DNA of 61,811 nt, taken from Dawidia soli (GTDB lineage Bacteria > Bacteroidota > Bacteroidia > Cytophagales > Cyclobacteriaceae). Below the pieces are notes generated by a model. It was not told the origin of the DNA. It worked only from the letters and a program-made list of their open reading frames with translations, and made no database searches. The stretch is from NCBI RefSeq assembly GCF_018598185.1, contig NZ_JAHESC010000043.1, positions 1 through 61,811 on the forward strand, read 5' to 3'. Position 1 is the stretch's first letter. Every line of letters begins with the position of its first letter. The position numbers and the translations under genes were made by a program. This document shows, one piece after another, positions 37,043 through 45,383 of the stretch.

Positions 37043-37990
37043 ATGAATAAACCCTATGATGTACTGGTTGTCGGAGAGCTGAACGTCGATCTGATCCTCA
37101 ACCAGGTCGATAAGTTTCCCGAGATCGGAAAAGAAGTATTGGCCGACAACATGACCCTGACGATGGGCAGCAGCTCGGCGATCTTCGCCAGTAACCTGAG
37201 CACCGTGGGCTCGCGGGTGGCCTTCATCGGCCGGTTGGGCCATGATAATTTCGGCGACCACATCCTGGCCAGCCTACAGTCGCGCGGTGTGGACACGACG
37301 CATATCCTGCGGTCGACCGCGTATAACACCGGCGCCACCATCGTGCTCAACTTCGGCGAAGACCGCGCCATGGTGACCTATCCCGGCGCCATGAAACACC
37401 TCACGCTGCAAGACATCACCCCCGGCGTATTACAAAAGGCCAGACACCTGCACCTCAGCTCGGTGTTCCTGCAATCGGGCCTGCAGCAAGATATCGTGGC
37501 GTTGTTTAAAGGCGCAAAGGATGCGGGGCTGACAACGTCGCTGGACCCGCAGTGGGACCCGGCCGAGCGCTGGGATATAGACCTGCCACAATTGCTACCG
37601 CACGTCGATGTCTTTATGCCCAACATCAACGAGCTGAAAGCCTTTACAAGCAAAGACGATCTTACGGCGGCCCTGGACGCCATAAAATCCTTTGCCCGCA
37701 ACGTGGTGGTGAAGCACGGCAGTGACGGCGCCTACCTGTGGAATGGCCGGGAGCTCTTGCACCAGCCGGCATTCCTGAACAAAGATGTGGTCGACAGCAT
37801 CGGTGCGGGCGACAGCTTTGACTCCGGTTTTATACACAAATTCATATCCGGCGCCGGTGACCAGGCGTGTCTGGAATTTGGCGCGCTGACGGGCGCGATC
37901 AATACGACACGCCCCGGTGGCACGGGCGCGTTTGAAAGCCTGGCCCTGGTAAAGACCATCGCCGCGACATCCTTCAACTATTCATTTTAA
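37043..37990 (+). CDS. PfkB-family sugar (phosphate) kinase, probable tagatose-6-P kinase
   Basis: 315 residues of ribokinase fold. The N-terminal pattern is VLVVGELNVDLILNQVDKFP with a Gly-rich GSSSAIFASNLSTVGSRVAFIGRLG lid region, and the catalytic Asp is in DSIGAGDSFDSGF. Its position between agaS and the tagatose-bisphosphate-type aldolase gene suggests phosphorylation of tagatose-6-P to tagatose-1,6-bisphosphate. Specificity cannot be read from sequence alone; it could instead phosphorylate the incoming sugar. It starts 6 bp after agaS. Confidence 0.85.
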   Translation: MNKPYDVLVVGELNVDLILNQVDKFPEIGKEVLADNMTLTMGSSSAIFASNLSTVGSRVAFIGRLGHDNFGDHILASLQSRGVDTTHILRSTAYNTGATIVLNFGEDRAMVTYPGAMKHLTLQDITPGVLQKARHLHLSSVFLQSGLQQDIVALFKGAKDAGLTTSLDPQWDPAERWDIDLPQLLPHVDVFMPNINELKAFTSKDDLTAALDAIKSFARNVVVKHGSDGAYLWNGRELLHQPAFLNKDVVDSIGAGDSFDSGFIHKFISGAGDQACLEFGALTGAINTTRPGGTGAFESLALVKTIAATSFNYSF

Positions 37991-37992
37991 CT

Positions 37993-38814
37993 ATGACCCT
38001 ACAGGAAAAACTCAGTACATGCAGCCGCGAAGGAAAAGCATTGCTGGCCACCAACTTTTACAACTTCGAGACCCTGTCGGGCGTATTGCAGGCTGCGAAG
38101 GCGCGGAACAAATCGATCATTCTTCAATTGTCGGAAAGCTCGCTGCAATACCTCGGTATAGACCTGGCGGCGGCGATGGCACGCGAAGCATTGAAGGCGT
38201 ACGGCGTCGAAGGCTGGCTGCACCTGGACCACGGCAGCTCGCGCGATGTTGTGCACCAATGCCTCGATGCGGGGTTTGATTCGGTGATGATCGATGCAAG
38301 TGAGAAATCGTTTGACGAGAATGTGAAGATCAGCCGCGAGGTGGTGAAGCTGGCGGCATCGTATCACGCCAACGTAGAGGCAGAGCTGGGCTATGTTGCC
38401 AAGCTGGGACAGGTGCAACAGGTAAGCCAATACACACAGCCAGACGAAGCGCGGCGGTTTGTGGAGGAAACAGGTGTGAGTGCATTGGCCATCGCGATCG
38501 GTTCGGCGCACGGGTTCTATAAAGAGACGCCGAAGCTGCAACTGGACCTGCTGTTGCAGATCCACCAGGCAACGCCGGCGGCGTTGGTGCTGCATGGCAG
38601 CTCGGGCATCCCGGATGACCAGTTAAAGCAGGCCGTGAAGAATGGTATCACAAAAGTGAACCTGGCAACAGAGACCAAGAACATGTTTATGAAAACCTTG
38701 CAATCGACGTTACGTGACAACGACGAGATTGACTTGCGCAAGGTGTTCCCCGTGGCGACGGCGTCGGTCAAAAAGCTGATCGAAGAAAAGCTGAGCGTTG
38801 TTTCGCCGTTGTAA
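37993..38814 (+). CDS. Class II ketose-bisphosphate aldolase (AgaY/KbaY/GatY-like)
   Basis: 273 residues. Zn ligands and catalytic region are visible: WLHLDHGSSRDVVHQCLDAG, SVMIDASEKSFDENV, VEAELGYVAKLG, LAIAIGSAHGFYKETPKL, LVLHGSSGIPDDQLKQAVKNGITKVNLATE. This agrees with tagatose-1,6-bisphosphate aldolases (KbaY type); fructose-bisphosphate is the alternative. It gives dihydroxyacetone phosphate and glyceraldehyde-3-phosphate. It starts 2 bp after the kinase stop, so it is in the same operon. Confidence 0.9.
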   Translation: MTLQEKLSTCSREGKALLATNFYNFETLSGVLQAAKARNKSIILQLSESSLQYLGIDLAAAMAREALKAYGVEGWLHLDHGSSRDVVHQCLDAGFDSVMIDASEKSFDENVKISREVVKLAASYHANVEAELGYVAKLGQVQQVSQYTQPDEARRFVEETGVSALAIAIGSAHGFYKETPKLQLDLLLQIHQATPAALVLHGSSGIPDDQLKQAVKNGITKVNLATETKNMFMKTLQSTLRDNDEIDLRKVFPVATASVKKLIEEKLSVVSPL

Positions 38815-38846
38815 GAAGCCTTCTCCAATCCTAAACCCTTTATTGT

Positions 38847-40892
38847 ATGTCCAGCCGTAGCGTTGCAGTCTTTCTTGTATGCCTGGTCGTGGTTGCCTGT
38901 CGTGAGACGCCGTTGTCGTGGCAGCATGGTAACTTGCAGGTGTCGGTCAATGACAAGCTGCATGTAGCGGTACGATCCGCCGACGAGCAGGCCGGCCCCC
39001 TGACGACCGGAACGGCCGCGACGGAGTATATCGTAACAACGATCGATACGCTACGGGACTTTCGTGTTGATAAAAAGGAATCACATGCTTTTTCGGACGA
39101 TGCCGGCGTGGGCACGCAATGGGTTATCCAAGGGGTAGCCGATTCGCCGGATCAAAAGATCAGAAAGGTCGTTACGGTAAAGGTATACAGCCATTTCCCC
39201 GACCTGATGTTGTTACAGGCGGCCTATGTGAACGAAGGAGATAAACCTCTCGGGATCCGCCAGTGGGTCAATCACCATTATTCCATTTCACCCGTGCAAG
39301 ACACCGTTGTGGGTTGGTCCTTCCAGGGCGAGTCCACCGGCGAGCGTCGCGACTGGGTATTGCCGTTAAAGCCGGGCTTTTACCAGCGGAATTACATGGG
39401 CATGAACAACTCCGACTACGGCGGAGGTATACCCGTGACGGATGTGTGGCATGCCGACCAGGGCCTGGCGGTAGGGCATGTGGCGCTGGAGCCGCGGCTC
39501 GTAGAGCTGCCGGTGGCCGTCGACGCAGCCGGTGAGACAATCGTGCAGGTATCAAAAACATATGAGCAGCCTTATGCGCTGGTGCCGGGCGATACACTGC
39601 GTACAGACGAAACGTTTGTGCTGATACACCGCGGCGATTACTATACCGCGCTTAAACAATATGGAACGTTGTTGCAGGCGCGGGGCCTGGTCTTTCCCGA
39701 ACCGGAAGAAGGAGCCTTTGAAGCTTCGTGGTGTGCCTGGGGCTATATGCGCGACGTGACGCTCGACGAGATCCGTGGTACCTTTCCGAAAGTAAAATCG
39801 CTCGGTATAAAATGGGTGACTATCGACGATGGGTTTCAGCAAGCGGAGGGCGACTGGCATGTGAATACCCAAAAGTTTCCCGGGGGCGATGCGCAGATGA
39901 AGACGCTGGTCGATGAGATCCACGCGCAGGGCATGAAGGCCATGCTGTGGTGGGCGCCGCTGGCCGCCGACAGTGGCAGCCAGCTGTTACGAGTACATCC
40001 CGACCTGCGGCTGATCAATGCCGGGGGCAAACCGCAGCAGATCACGTGGTGGGATGCCTGGTATATGTCGCCGGGATATACCGGCACGCTGAACCACACA
40101 AAAGAAACCGTCGACCTGTTCATGCGGCAGTGGGGCTTCGACGGCTTGAAGATGGACGGCCAGCACATGAACGCCGTACCGCCCGATTACAATACACACC
40201 TGGGTGGTACCGATCCTGAACAAGCGGTGCGCGACCTGCCGCGGTTCTTTGATACCATCTGGCAGGAAGCAAAACAGATCAATCCGCACGCGGTTATTCA
40301 AAACTGCCCGTGTGGCACGTGTATGTCGGTCTTTAATATGCCCTATATGAACCAGGCGGTAGCGTCCGATCCGCTGAACAGCTGGCAGGTGCGTCTGAAG
40401 GGCCGGGCGTACAAAGCGCTCATCGGCAAGACAGCATACTTTGGTGATCATGTGGAGCTGAGCGATGGCCGCAGTGACTTCGCCTCTTCGTTTGGCATCG
40501 GGGCGGTGCTGGGGACGAAGTTCACCTGGCCGAAGGAAAATCCGGCGGTAAAAGAAGATAACCTGCTGACGCCGGAGAAGGAGCAACTATGGAAAAAATG
40601 GTTTATGTTGTATCACCGTAAAATGCTTTCCAAAGCGCCGTACCGCGGGGAGCTCTATACGCTGGGGTATGATCTGCCCGAGACACACGTGGTACAGAAG
40701 GGCGACACGCTGCATTATGCCTTTTACAGTGATCGTTGGGATGGCGCGGTGGAATTGCGTGGTCTGGAAGACAAAGTATATACCGTGCGCGACTATGTAA
40801 ACAATGTTACGCTGGGGGAGGTGTCGCGCGCGAATCCAACACTGCCGGTAACGTTTACCCAACACCTGCTGCTGGAAGCATACCCGCGGTAG
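38847..40892 (+). CDS. Alpha-galactosidase-like glycoside hydrolase (GH36/clan D), lipoprotein
   Basis: 681 residues with an N-terminal lipoprotein signal (VCLVVVAC, Cys18). An N-terminal beta-sandwich (about 25-270) precedes a TIM barrel with the clan-D pattern: KWVTIDDGFQQAEGDW, GMKAMLWWAPLAAD and WGFDGLKMDGQHMN, whose Asp437 is the expected nucleophile. NAVASDPLNSW corresponds to the region that bears the acid/base Asp. A C-terminal beta domain ends the protein. It would remove alpha-linked galactose (or GalNAc) at the cell surface. It lies 32 bp after the aldolase gene. Confidence 0.85.
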   Translation: MSSRSVAVFLVCLVVVACRETPLSWQHGNLQVSVNDKLHVAVRSADEQAGPLTTGTAATEYIVTTIDTLRDFRVDKKESHAFSDDAGVGTQWVIQGVADSPDQKIRKVVTVKVYSHFPDLMLLQAAYVNEGDKPLGIRQWVNHHYSISPVQDTVVGWSFQGESTGERRDWVLPLKPGFYQRNYMGMNNSDYGGGIPVTDVWHADQGLAVGHVALEPRLVELPVAVDAAGETIVQVSKTYEQPYALVPGDTLRTDETFVLIHRGDYYTALKQYGTLLQARGLVFPEPEEGAFEASWCAWGYMRDVTLDEIRGTFPKVKSLGIKWVTIDDGFQQAEGDWHVNTQKFPGGDAQMKTLVDEIHAQGMKAMLWWAPLAADSGSQLLRVHPDLRLINAGGKPQQITWWDAWYMSPGYTGTLNHTKETVDLFMRQWGFDGLKMDGQHMNAVPPDYNTHLGGTDPEQAVRDLPRFFDTIWQEAKQINPHAVIQNCPCGTCMSVFNMPYMNQAVASDPLNSWQVRLKGRAYKALIGKTAYFGDHVELSDGRSDFASSFGIGAVLGTKFTWPKENPAVKEDNLLTPEKEQLWKKWFMLYHRKMLSKAPYRGELYTLGYDLPETHVVQKGDTLHYAFYSDRWDGAVELRGLEDKVYTVRDYVNNVTLGEVSRANPTLPVTFTQHLLLEAYPR

Positions 40893-40908
40893 CATCCTGA
40901 AGAATTGT

Positions 40909-42381
40909 ATGTCTATGACACAAAAGATAACATTTCCGCGTGCGTTTGCTTTTGCCGTGGACGACCTGGGCTGGATGGACGGCGCCGATCTTTCCGAAAA
41001 ACCTGTGCCCGGTCCGTATCGCACCGGCGTAAAGCGCCGCTTTGAGTTAAGTGACTACCAGTACATGATCGACGTCGGCAAGGCCGTCGGGTCACGCATT
41101 CAATGCCTGTTTATCCTGAGCGAGATGGACCGCACCAACCTGCTGGCACGGTTCCCCACCACCACGTACCTGCGCGAGCAGTGGGACAATAGCCACCGCG
41201 TATCGGAGGCGCAAGAGGTTATCATGCGGTTTGTGCGCGAGCAGTCCGCGTATATGGAGTTTGGTCTGCACGGCACGGGCCATGAATATTGGGCTCCCGG
41301 CCAACCGCAAAAGCGCGCCGAATGGTATAACCTCGCCGACAAGGAACCGTGGCCGGAGGTATCGCTGCGCGAGCATATTCAATGCTTTAAAGACATCCTG
41401 GCGCAGTATGGTATCACCCCGGAGAATGGGCACTCTTTTCCCGAGAGCTTTGTGCCCTGTGCCTATAGCTACTTCTGGAATCCCACCGGCAGCTATAGCC
41501 TTGGAAAGCTGCTGAGCGAAGCCGGTGTAAAATATGCCAATACCGACTTTAGCGAGATACCCGAGCTGAACCCGCCCACCGAGCCGAACGGCGGCGGTTT
41601 TGACTTCAACACGCACGTCATCAACCGCATCAACTACGGCAACGTATGGTACGAGCTGTCATCGTTGCCGAAAGTGCCGCTGGCGGAGCAAAAGACCGAC
41701 ATCATCGAGAGCCATTGGCCCAACTGGCTGGCACAGGACGACCCGCTGCAACCTGCGGTCACAGCCCGGTGGATTGAATACTATAAAGCTGCGCAACGGT
41801 TGCCCGACCGGTATATTGCCAAGAACACGGAACAGCTGCACGCGCAGTGGCTATATAACAAACACACCGTGGTTACCGAGCCCACGCCGGGCGTTGTGAC
41901 CCTCGACAACACAGCGATGCCCGAAAAGGCCTATACCTTTAAAGGCCTCGGCAACCTGGTACTGAAGCTCAGGCTTGCCCCCGGCGAACATATCGCCTCG
42001 GCTGATCTGAACGGTACCCCGCTGGCGGTGGCGTTCGAAGACGAGGGCTATGGATTTTTATACCTGCCGCCGCTCGAGCGCCAGGTATATACACTGCGGT
42101 ATGCGGTTGGAAATGAGCGGCCGCCGGTGCATGTGTACAACGACGGAACGTATAACGTATACCGCGTGGAGCTGTCGGGACAGGGGCTTTCGGCAACGCT
42201 GCGCATCTATGGCGAGCAAGATGTGAAGGTAAGGTGCCCGAAGCCGGTGCTGGTACAGTCGATGGCGCGCGGGCTCACCGTGCTGCACCACCGTTACGAC
42301 GAATCGTCGGGCTATTTGCACATGGCGGTGAAGGCTTCTGACATGCAGGGGTGCACCGGTAGCGTGGTGGTGCGCTGGTGA
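40909..42381 (+). CDS. NodB-fold polysaccharide deacetylase-like protein
   Basis: 490 residues without a signal peptide, so probably cytosolic. The N-terminal 320 residues show the NodB metal triad pattern: AFAVDDLGW (Asp18/Asp19) and GLHGTGHEYW (His121 and His125), with ESHWPNWL later as a possible active-site His. The C-terminal 170 residues are beta-rich, with YTFKGLGNLVLKLRLAPGE. It ends the agaS operon, 16 bp after the GH36 gene. A deacetylase for GalNAc-containing substrates would fit the locus, but it could also be a degenerate or different esterase. Substrate unknown. Confidence 0.65.
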   Translation: MSMTQKITFPRAFAFAVDDLGWMDGADLSEKPVPGPYRTGVKRRFELSDYQYMIDVGKAVGSRIQCLFILSEMDRTNLLARFPTTTYLREQWDNSHRVSEAQEVIMRFVREQSAYMEFGLHGTGHEYWAPGQPQKRAEWYNLADKEPWPEVSLREHIQCFKDILAQYGITPENGHSFPESFVPCAYSYFWNPTGSYSLGKLLSEAGVKYANTDFSEIPELNPPTEPNGGGFDFNTHVINRINYGNVWYELSSLPKVPLAEQKTDIIESHWPNWLAQDDPLQPAVTARWIEYYKAAQRLPDRYIAKNTEQLHAQWLYNKHTVVTEPTPGVVTLDNTAMPEKAYTFKGLGNLVLKLRLAPGEHIASADLNGTPLAVAFEDEGYGFLYLPPLERQVYTLRYAVGNERPPVHVYNDGTYNVYRVELSGQGLSATLRIYGEQDVKVRCPKPVLVQSMARGLTVLHHRYDESSGYLHMAVKASDMQGCTGSVVVRW

Positions 42382-42389
42382 TAAAAGAA

Positions 42390-42417
42390 GGGTGCGGGAG
42401 AGGCAGCTCCCACACCC
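42390..42417 (-). terminator. Intrinsic terminator of the YceI-porin operon
   Basis: GGGTGCGGGAG (42390-42400) pairs with CTCCCACACCC (42407-42417), one mismatch. Read on the minus strand the stem is followed by TTCTTTT, fitting termination of transcripts coming from the porin gene. The stretch from 42418 to 42550 is otherwise non-coding with further GC-rich short repeats (CCTGCCTGCC). Confidence 0.6.
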
Positions 42418-42550
42418 AAAACCCAAACCTGAAACTATTGTAACACCTGCCTGCCTGCAGGACCAGTCGACCCTGTGCTGAAGAAGTCGGCTGGTGCCCG
42501 AGCCCTGTCAGGAGGGCCTGCCTGCCGCAAAGGCCGGCTACCGGTTATCG

Positions 42551-43930
42551 TTAGAAGGCGATGGTGCCCTGGAAGACAAATCCATCGAACTTACCACCTT
42601 GCAGGATATCGCCTGCAGGATAGTCGTTAAATTTCTGTGTTACATATTCACCTTTCAGCAGGATGTTGCGGGTGATGAACCAGCCACCGCCAAAAGCGGT
42701 GCGTTCCTGCGATACATCGAGACGGGTGCCTTGCGAGATCCCACCGGCCGTCGCAACGGTTGTGCTGCTGCCGAACACCTGCGTGCCGCTCACTTTATTA
42801 TAGCGTGCGCCGACATAGAACCGGTCGGCTTTTCCGAAGCGGTACAGTAAGTCTACGGCTACCTGGTCGAATTTGCGTTTCTCCAGTTTATTGAACCGGG
42901 TGGCATCGTTGGCAGCCGGTGTGTATTGTACTTCACCATTTTCTACCGCCGTGTTGCCTTCCGCAAATTCTACCGTGCCGAATAATTCCAGGCCGTGGAA
43001 CTGTACGAAGGGGTTGATCACAAAGGTGGTGACGTCGTCGGAGAAGTTGGGGTTGATGCGTCCGGAGAAGGCGTTGGCCGTTACCGTAGCGTTGGCAGGT
43101 TCCATCACGAACTGGTAATTGGAGCCGGTGCGGTCGCCGCGGAACAACGTGCCGTTGACAGACGAAGATTTACGCAGGAGCGAACCGGTCAGGCGTATGC
43201 GGGTTCTTTCCGCCAGCACTTTGTCATAGCCCACTTTGCCGTATACCGACGGGCTGCGTTTGTTGGGTGCGGTCACGCTGCCCTGGATCTCGCCGTTGGT
43301 CATACCACCCATTAACAAGAACCCATTCTTTTGCCAGTATAGCTCGGCGCCGATCTCGGTGGTATAAGCATCCAGGATATTGTTTTCGATGAAAGGGTTC
43401 CAGAAGGCGTTACCACCGTCGCTGCGGCGAAAGTGCGCGTCGCCGTAGTTGATCTCCATGTGGCCGATCTTCAGCGTGAGGTTCTTCCACAGGTTGTTCA
43501 GCAGCTCACTGTTGAGGAACCCGACTTTGTCGATCTGAAAATAGCCCGCCTTCACCCACATTTCGTTGTGGTGGTGAGACGACATATACGAGATGAGGTT
43601 TACGCGTACACCGTCGGCCAGCTGGAAATCGAGGTTGAGGTTCGCTTGCGCCAACGGAAAGCCGTTGCCCAGGTCATAGAGCGGTACACCGCTTTCGTTG
43701 CTATGGCTGAGGGTCTGAAAGCTTTGCGTAAAGTTCCCGCCTACACGCAGCTTGAGGTCGTTGAAGGGCACGGTGTCGTTCTTGGAGGTTTCGAATACGC
43801 CGATGCCACGCTGGTCATATTGGCGGAAGTATTGAATCGGGGCCTGTGCTGCTGCGATCTGTGCCAGGAGGGTGAGGAGGAGGAAGCCGGGGAGTCTTCG
43901 CAGAAGGGTAATACGGCTGACAGTCTTCAT
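42551..43930 (-). CDS. Outer-membrane porin-like beta-barrel protein
   Basis: 459 residues with a signal peptide (FLLLTLLAQIAAAQA). The mature chain is rich in amphipathic strands ending with a terminal Phe (VFQGTIAF), as in outer-membrane barrels. Recognisable stretches are LTLKIGHMEINYGDAHFRRSDGG and DVSQERTAFGGGWFITRNILLKGEYVTQ, resembling carbohydrate- or phosphate-selective porins of Bacteroidota. The start lies 35 bp after the YceI gene on the same strand, and the pair probably forms one operon. Substrate unknown. Confidence 0.75.
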   Translation of the reverse strand: MKTVSRITLLRRLPGFLLLTLLAQIAAAQAPIQYFRQYDQRGIGVFETSKNDTVPFNDLKLRVGGNFTQSFQTLSHSNESGVPLYDLGNGFPLAQANLNLDFQLADGVRVNLISYMSSHHHNEMWVKAGYFQIDKVGFLNSELLNNLWKNLTLKIGHMEINYGDAHFRRSDGGNAFWNPFIENNILDAYTTEIGAELYWQKNGFLLMGGMTNGEIQGSVTAPNKRSPSVYGKVGYDKVLAERTRIRLTGSLLRKSSSVNGTLFRGDRTGSNYQFVMEPANATVTANAFSGRINPNFSDDVTTFVINPFVQFHGLELFGTVEFAEGNTAVENGEVQYTPAANDATRFNKLEKRKFDQVAVDLLYRFGKADRFYVGARYNKVSGTQVFGSSTTVATAGGISQGTRLDVSQERTAFGGGWFITRNILLKGEYVTQKFNDYPAGDILQGGKFDGFVFQGTIAF

Positions 43931-43965
43931 AAGAAGTTTGTTTAAGTGGATAGTTAGAGAGATGA

Positions 43966-44568
43966 TTAGCGGGAGGCGGCAGCGGCCTGTGCGAGCACGA
44001 GGCTCACGACAACCGTTACTTCGTCGCCTACCTTGATGGTACCCATCATCGCGGTGGGTGGTTTCATGTTGAACTCCGTCATTTTAAGCTTGCGGGCTAT
44101 AGAGATCTCCATGTCGCCGTTGGGCAATGACTTGCCTTTTGCTTCGACCGTGATGGGTTTGGTAGTGCCCGCCATGGTCAGGCTGCCCGAGACTTTAATG
44201 GTCGTATTCCGGGCAGCGTCGGTCGTGATCTGTGCGCGCGACGCGGTATAGGTTATATACGGATGTTCGTCGGACTTAAAAGCTTCATAGGTTTTATTGT
44301 CCATCATTTTACCTTCCGAGCTTTTGATGGCTGCCACGGGAATTTTGACGCTGATGTCAGCGATGGTTTTGAGTAGACTGTTCTCTGACTGAAAATCACC
44401 AAGGCAGGTTATCTGCGTGATCTGCGATTCCCAGTCGTGTAACGTCGATGAGCCCTGGATGGTGGCCTTCACCGACTTGACCGTAAGTGTATTTTGTGCG
44501 TGCAGGGGATGATACAGGAAGATCGCCAGCAGTACCACCAGGGTGGCATTCAGATGTTTTGCGTTCAT
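43966..44568 (-). CDS. YceI-family periplasmic protein
   Basis: About 200 residues with a signal peptide (MNAKHLNATLVVLLAIFLYH, cleavage near LHAQ). The YceI lipocalin-like fold is marked by ATIQGSSTLHDWESQIT, IKSSEGKMMDNKTYEAFKSDEHPYI and GTTKPITVEAKG. Such proteins bind isoprenoid-type lipids, sometimes quinones, in the periplasm. A longer upstream frame exists, but the ATG at 44568 precedes a clean signal peptide. It is divergent from the ABC transporter genes. Confidence 0.9.
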   Translation of the reverse strand: MNAKHLNATLVVLLAIFLYHPLHAQNTLTVKSVKATIQGSSTLHDWESQITQITCLGDFQSENSLLKTIADISVKIPVAAIKSSEGKMMDNKTYEAFKSDEHPYITYTASRAQITTDAARNTTIKVSGSLTMAGTTKPITVEAKGKSLPNGDMEISIARKLKMTEFNMKPPTAMMGTIKVGDEVTVVVSLVLAQAAAASR

Positions 44569-44618
44569 AGCGTTGTCCTTTAATGTGACGCTAAAGTAGG
44601 GGGCGCCCGATGCCCCGC

Positions 44619-44717
44619 ACCTGACGTAGGTCTGCCGATAGGATGATCTTTGATACACATACTTCCTGACATCCGTCAGGCTGGCCGTGTTGATGTGTAA
44701 TTCCTGACGAATGCAGG
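44619..44717. promoter_or_regulatory. Cluster of CCTGAC-type repeats between yceI and the ABC operon
   Basis: ACCTGACGTAGGT (44619-44631) is a near-palindrome; CCTGAC-ATCC-GTCAGG (44665-44680) is a perfect one; CCTGAC-GAAT-GCAGG (44703-44717) is a partial one. Three similar elements in a 185-bp divergent spacer suggest an operator for a regulator not encoded nearby. Confidence 0.45.
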
Positions 44718-44753
44718 CGACAGATATCACCAGACGAGCAAATACAATGGCTA

Positions 44754-45383
44754 ATGATACAGTTTGACCGGTTTGCCAAACGGTATGGCACAACTACGAT
44801 CGTACAGATCGATGCGCTTACACTGCCTGTGGGCATTTATTGGGTAAAAGGTGCGAACGGTTCCGGCAAGAGTACATTGTTACGCTCCATGGCCGGTGTG
44901 CTGCACTTCCGCGGTGACATTGCCTGGAACGATCTTCGTCTTAAAAAAGACACGGTGTCTTATCGGCGCGTCGTAAACTTTGCGGAAGCCGAGCCGCTGT
45001 TCCCGGAGTTTCTGACGGGTATGGAGATGATCGATCTTTTTCGCACAGCCAAGAGTGGTGCACGGCGGCAGGAAGAGCATTATATAGAGAGCATGCATAT
45101 GCAATCGTATATACATCAGCCTATCGGCACGTACTCCAGTGGTATGTTAAAGAAACTTTCGCTGGTACTGGCGTTCCTGGGCACGCCGCAGCTTATCTTA
45201 CTGGACGAGCCGGCCATTACGCTGGATGCAGAGGCGCTGGAGGCGCTCGATCGGTGGATCATCGGGCAGTATACGCGCCAGGGCACGACATTTCTGATCT
45301 CTTCGCACCAGCCCCTCGCCATGGAAAGCTTGCCACTACGGCATCTGCTCGTAGCACATCACACGGTAACCGTCACGGCCTGA
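44754..45383 (+). CDS. ABC transporter ATP-binding protein
   Basis: 209 residues. Walker A GANGSGKSTLLRS, signature YSSGMLKKLSLVLAF (the short SxGM form common in ABC-2-type exporters), Walker B PQLILLDEPAI and H-loop SSHQP. It lacks an N-terminal extension, so it is a stand-alone nucleotide-binding subunit. The next gene, a multi-span membrane protein, starts at its stop codon (TGATG), so they form an export pair. The cargo is unknown. Confidence 0.92.
   Translation: MIQFDRFAKRYGTTTIVQIDALTLPVGIYWVKGANGSGKSTLLRSMAGVLHFRGDIAWNDLRLKKDTVSYRRVVNFAEAEPLFPEFLTGMEMIDLFRTAKSGARRQEEHYIESMHMQSYIHQPIGTYSSGMLKKLSLVLAFLGTPQLILLDEPAITLDAEALEALDRWIIGQYTRQGTTFLISSHQPLAMESLPLRHLLVAHHTVTVTA

Noticed and set aside
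44754-45383. Non-canonical ABC signature (SSGM instead of SGGQ) as a defect
   Set aside because: The SxGM form is common in ABC-2 type ATPases, so it is not a sign of inactivity.
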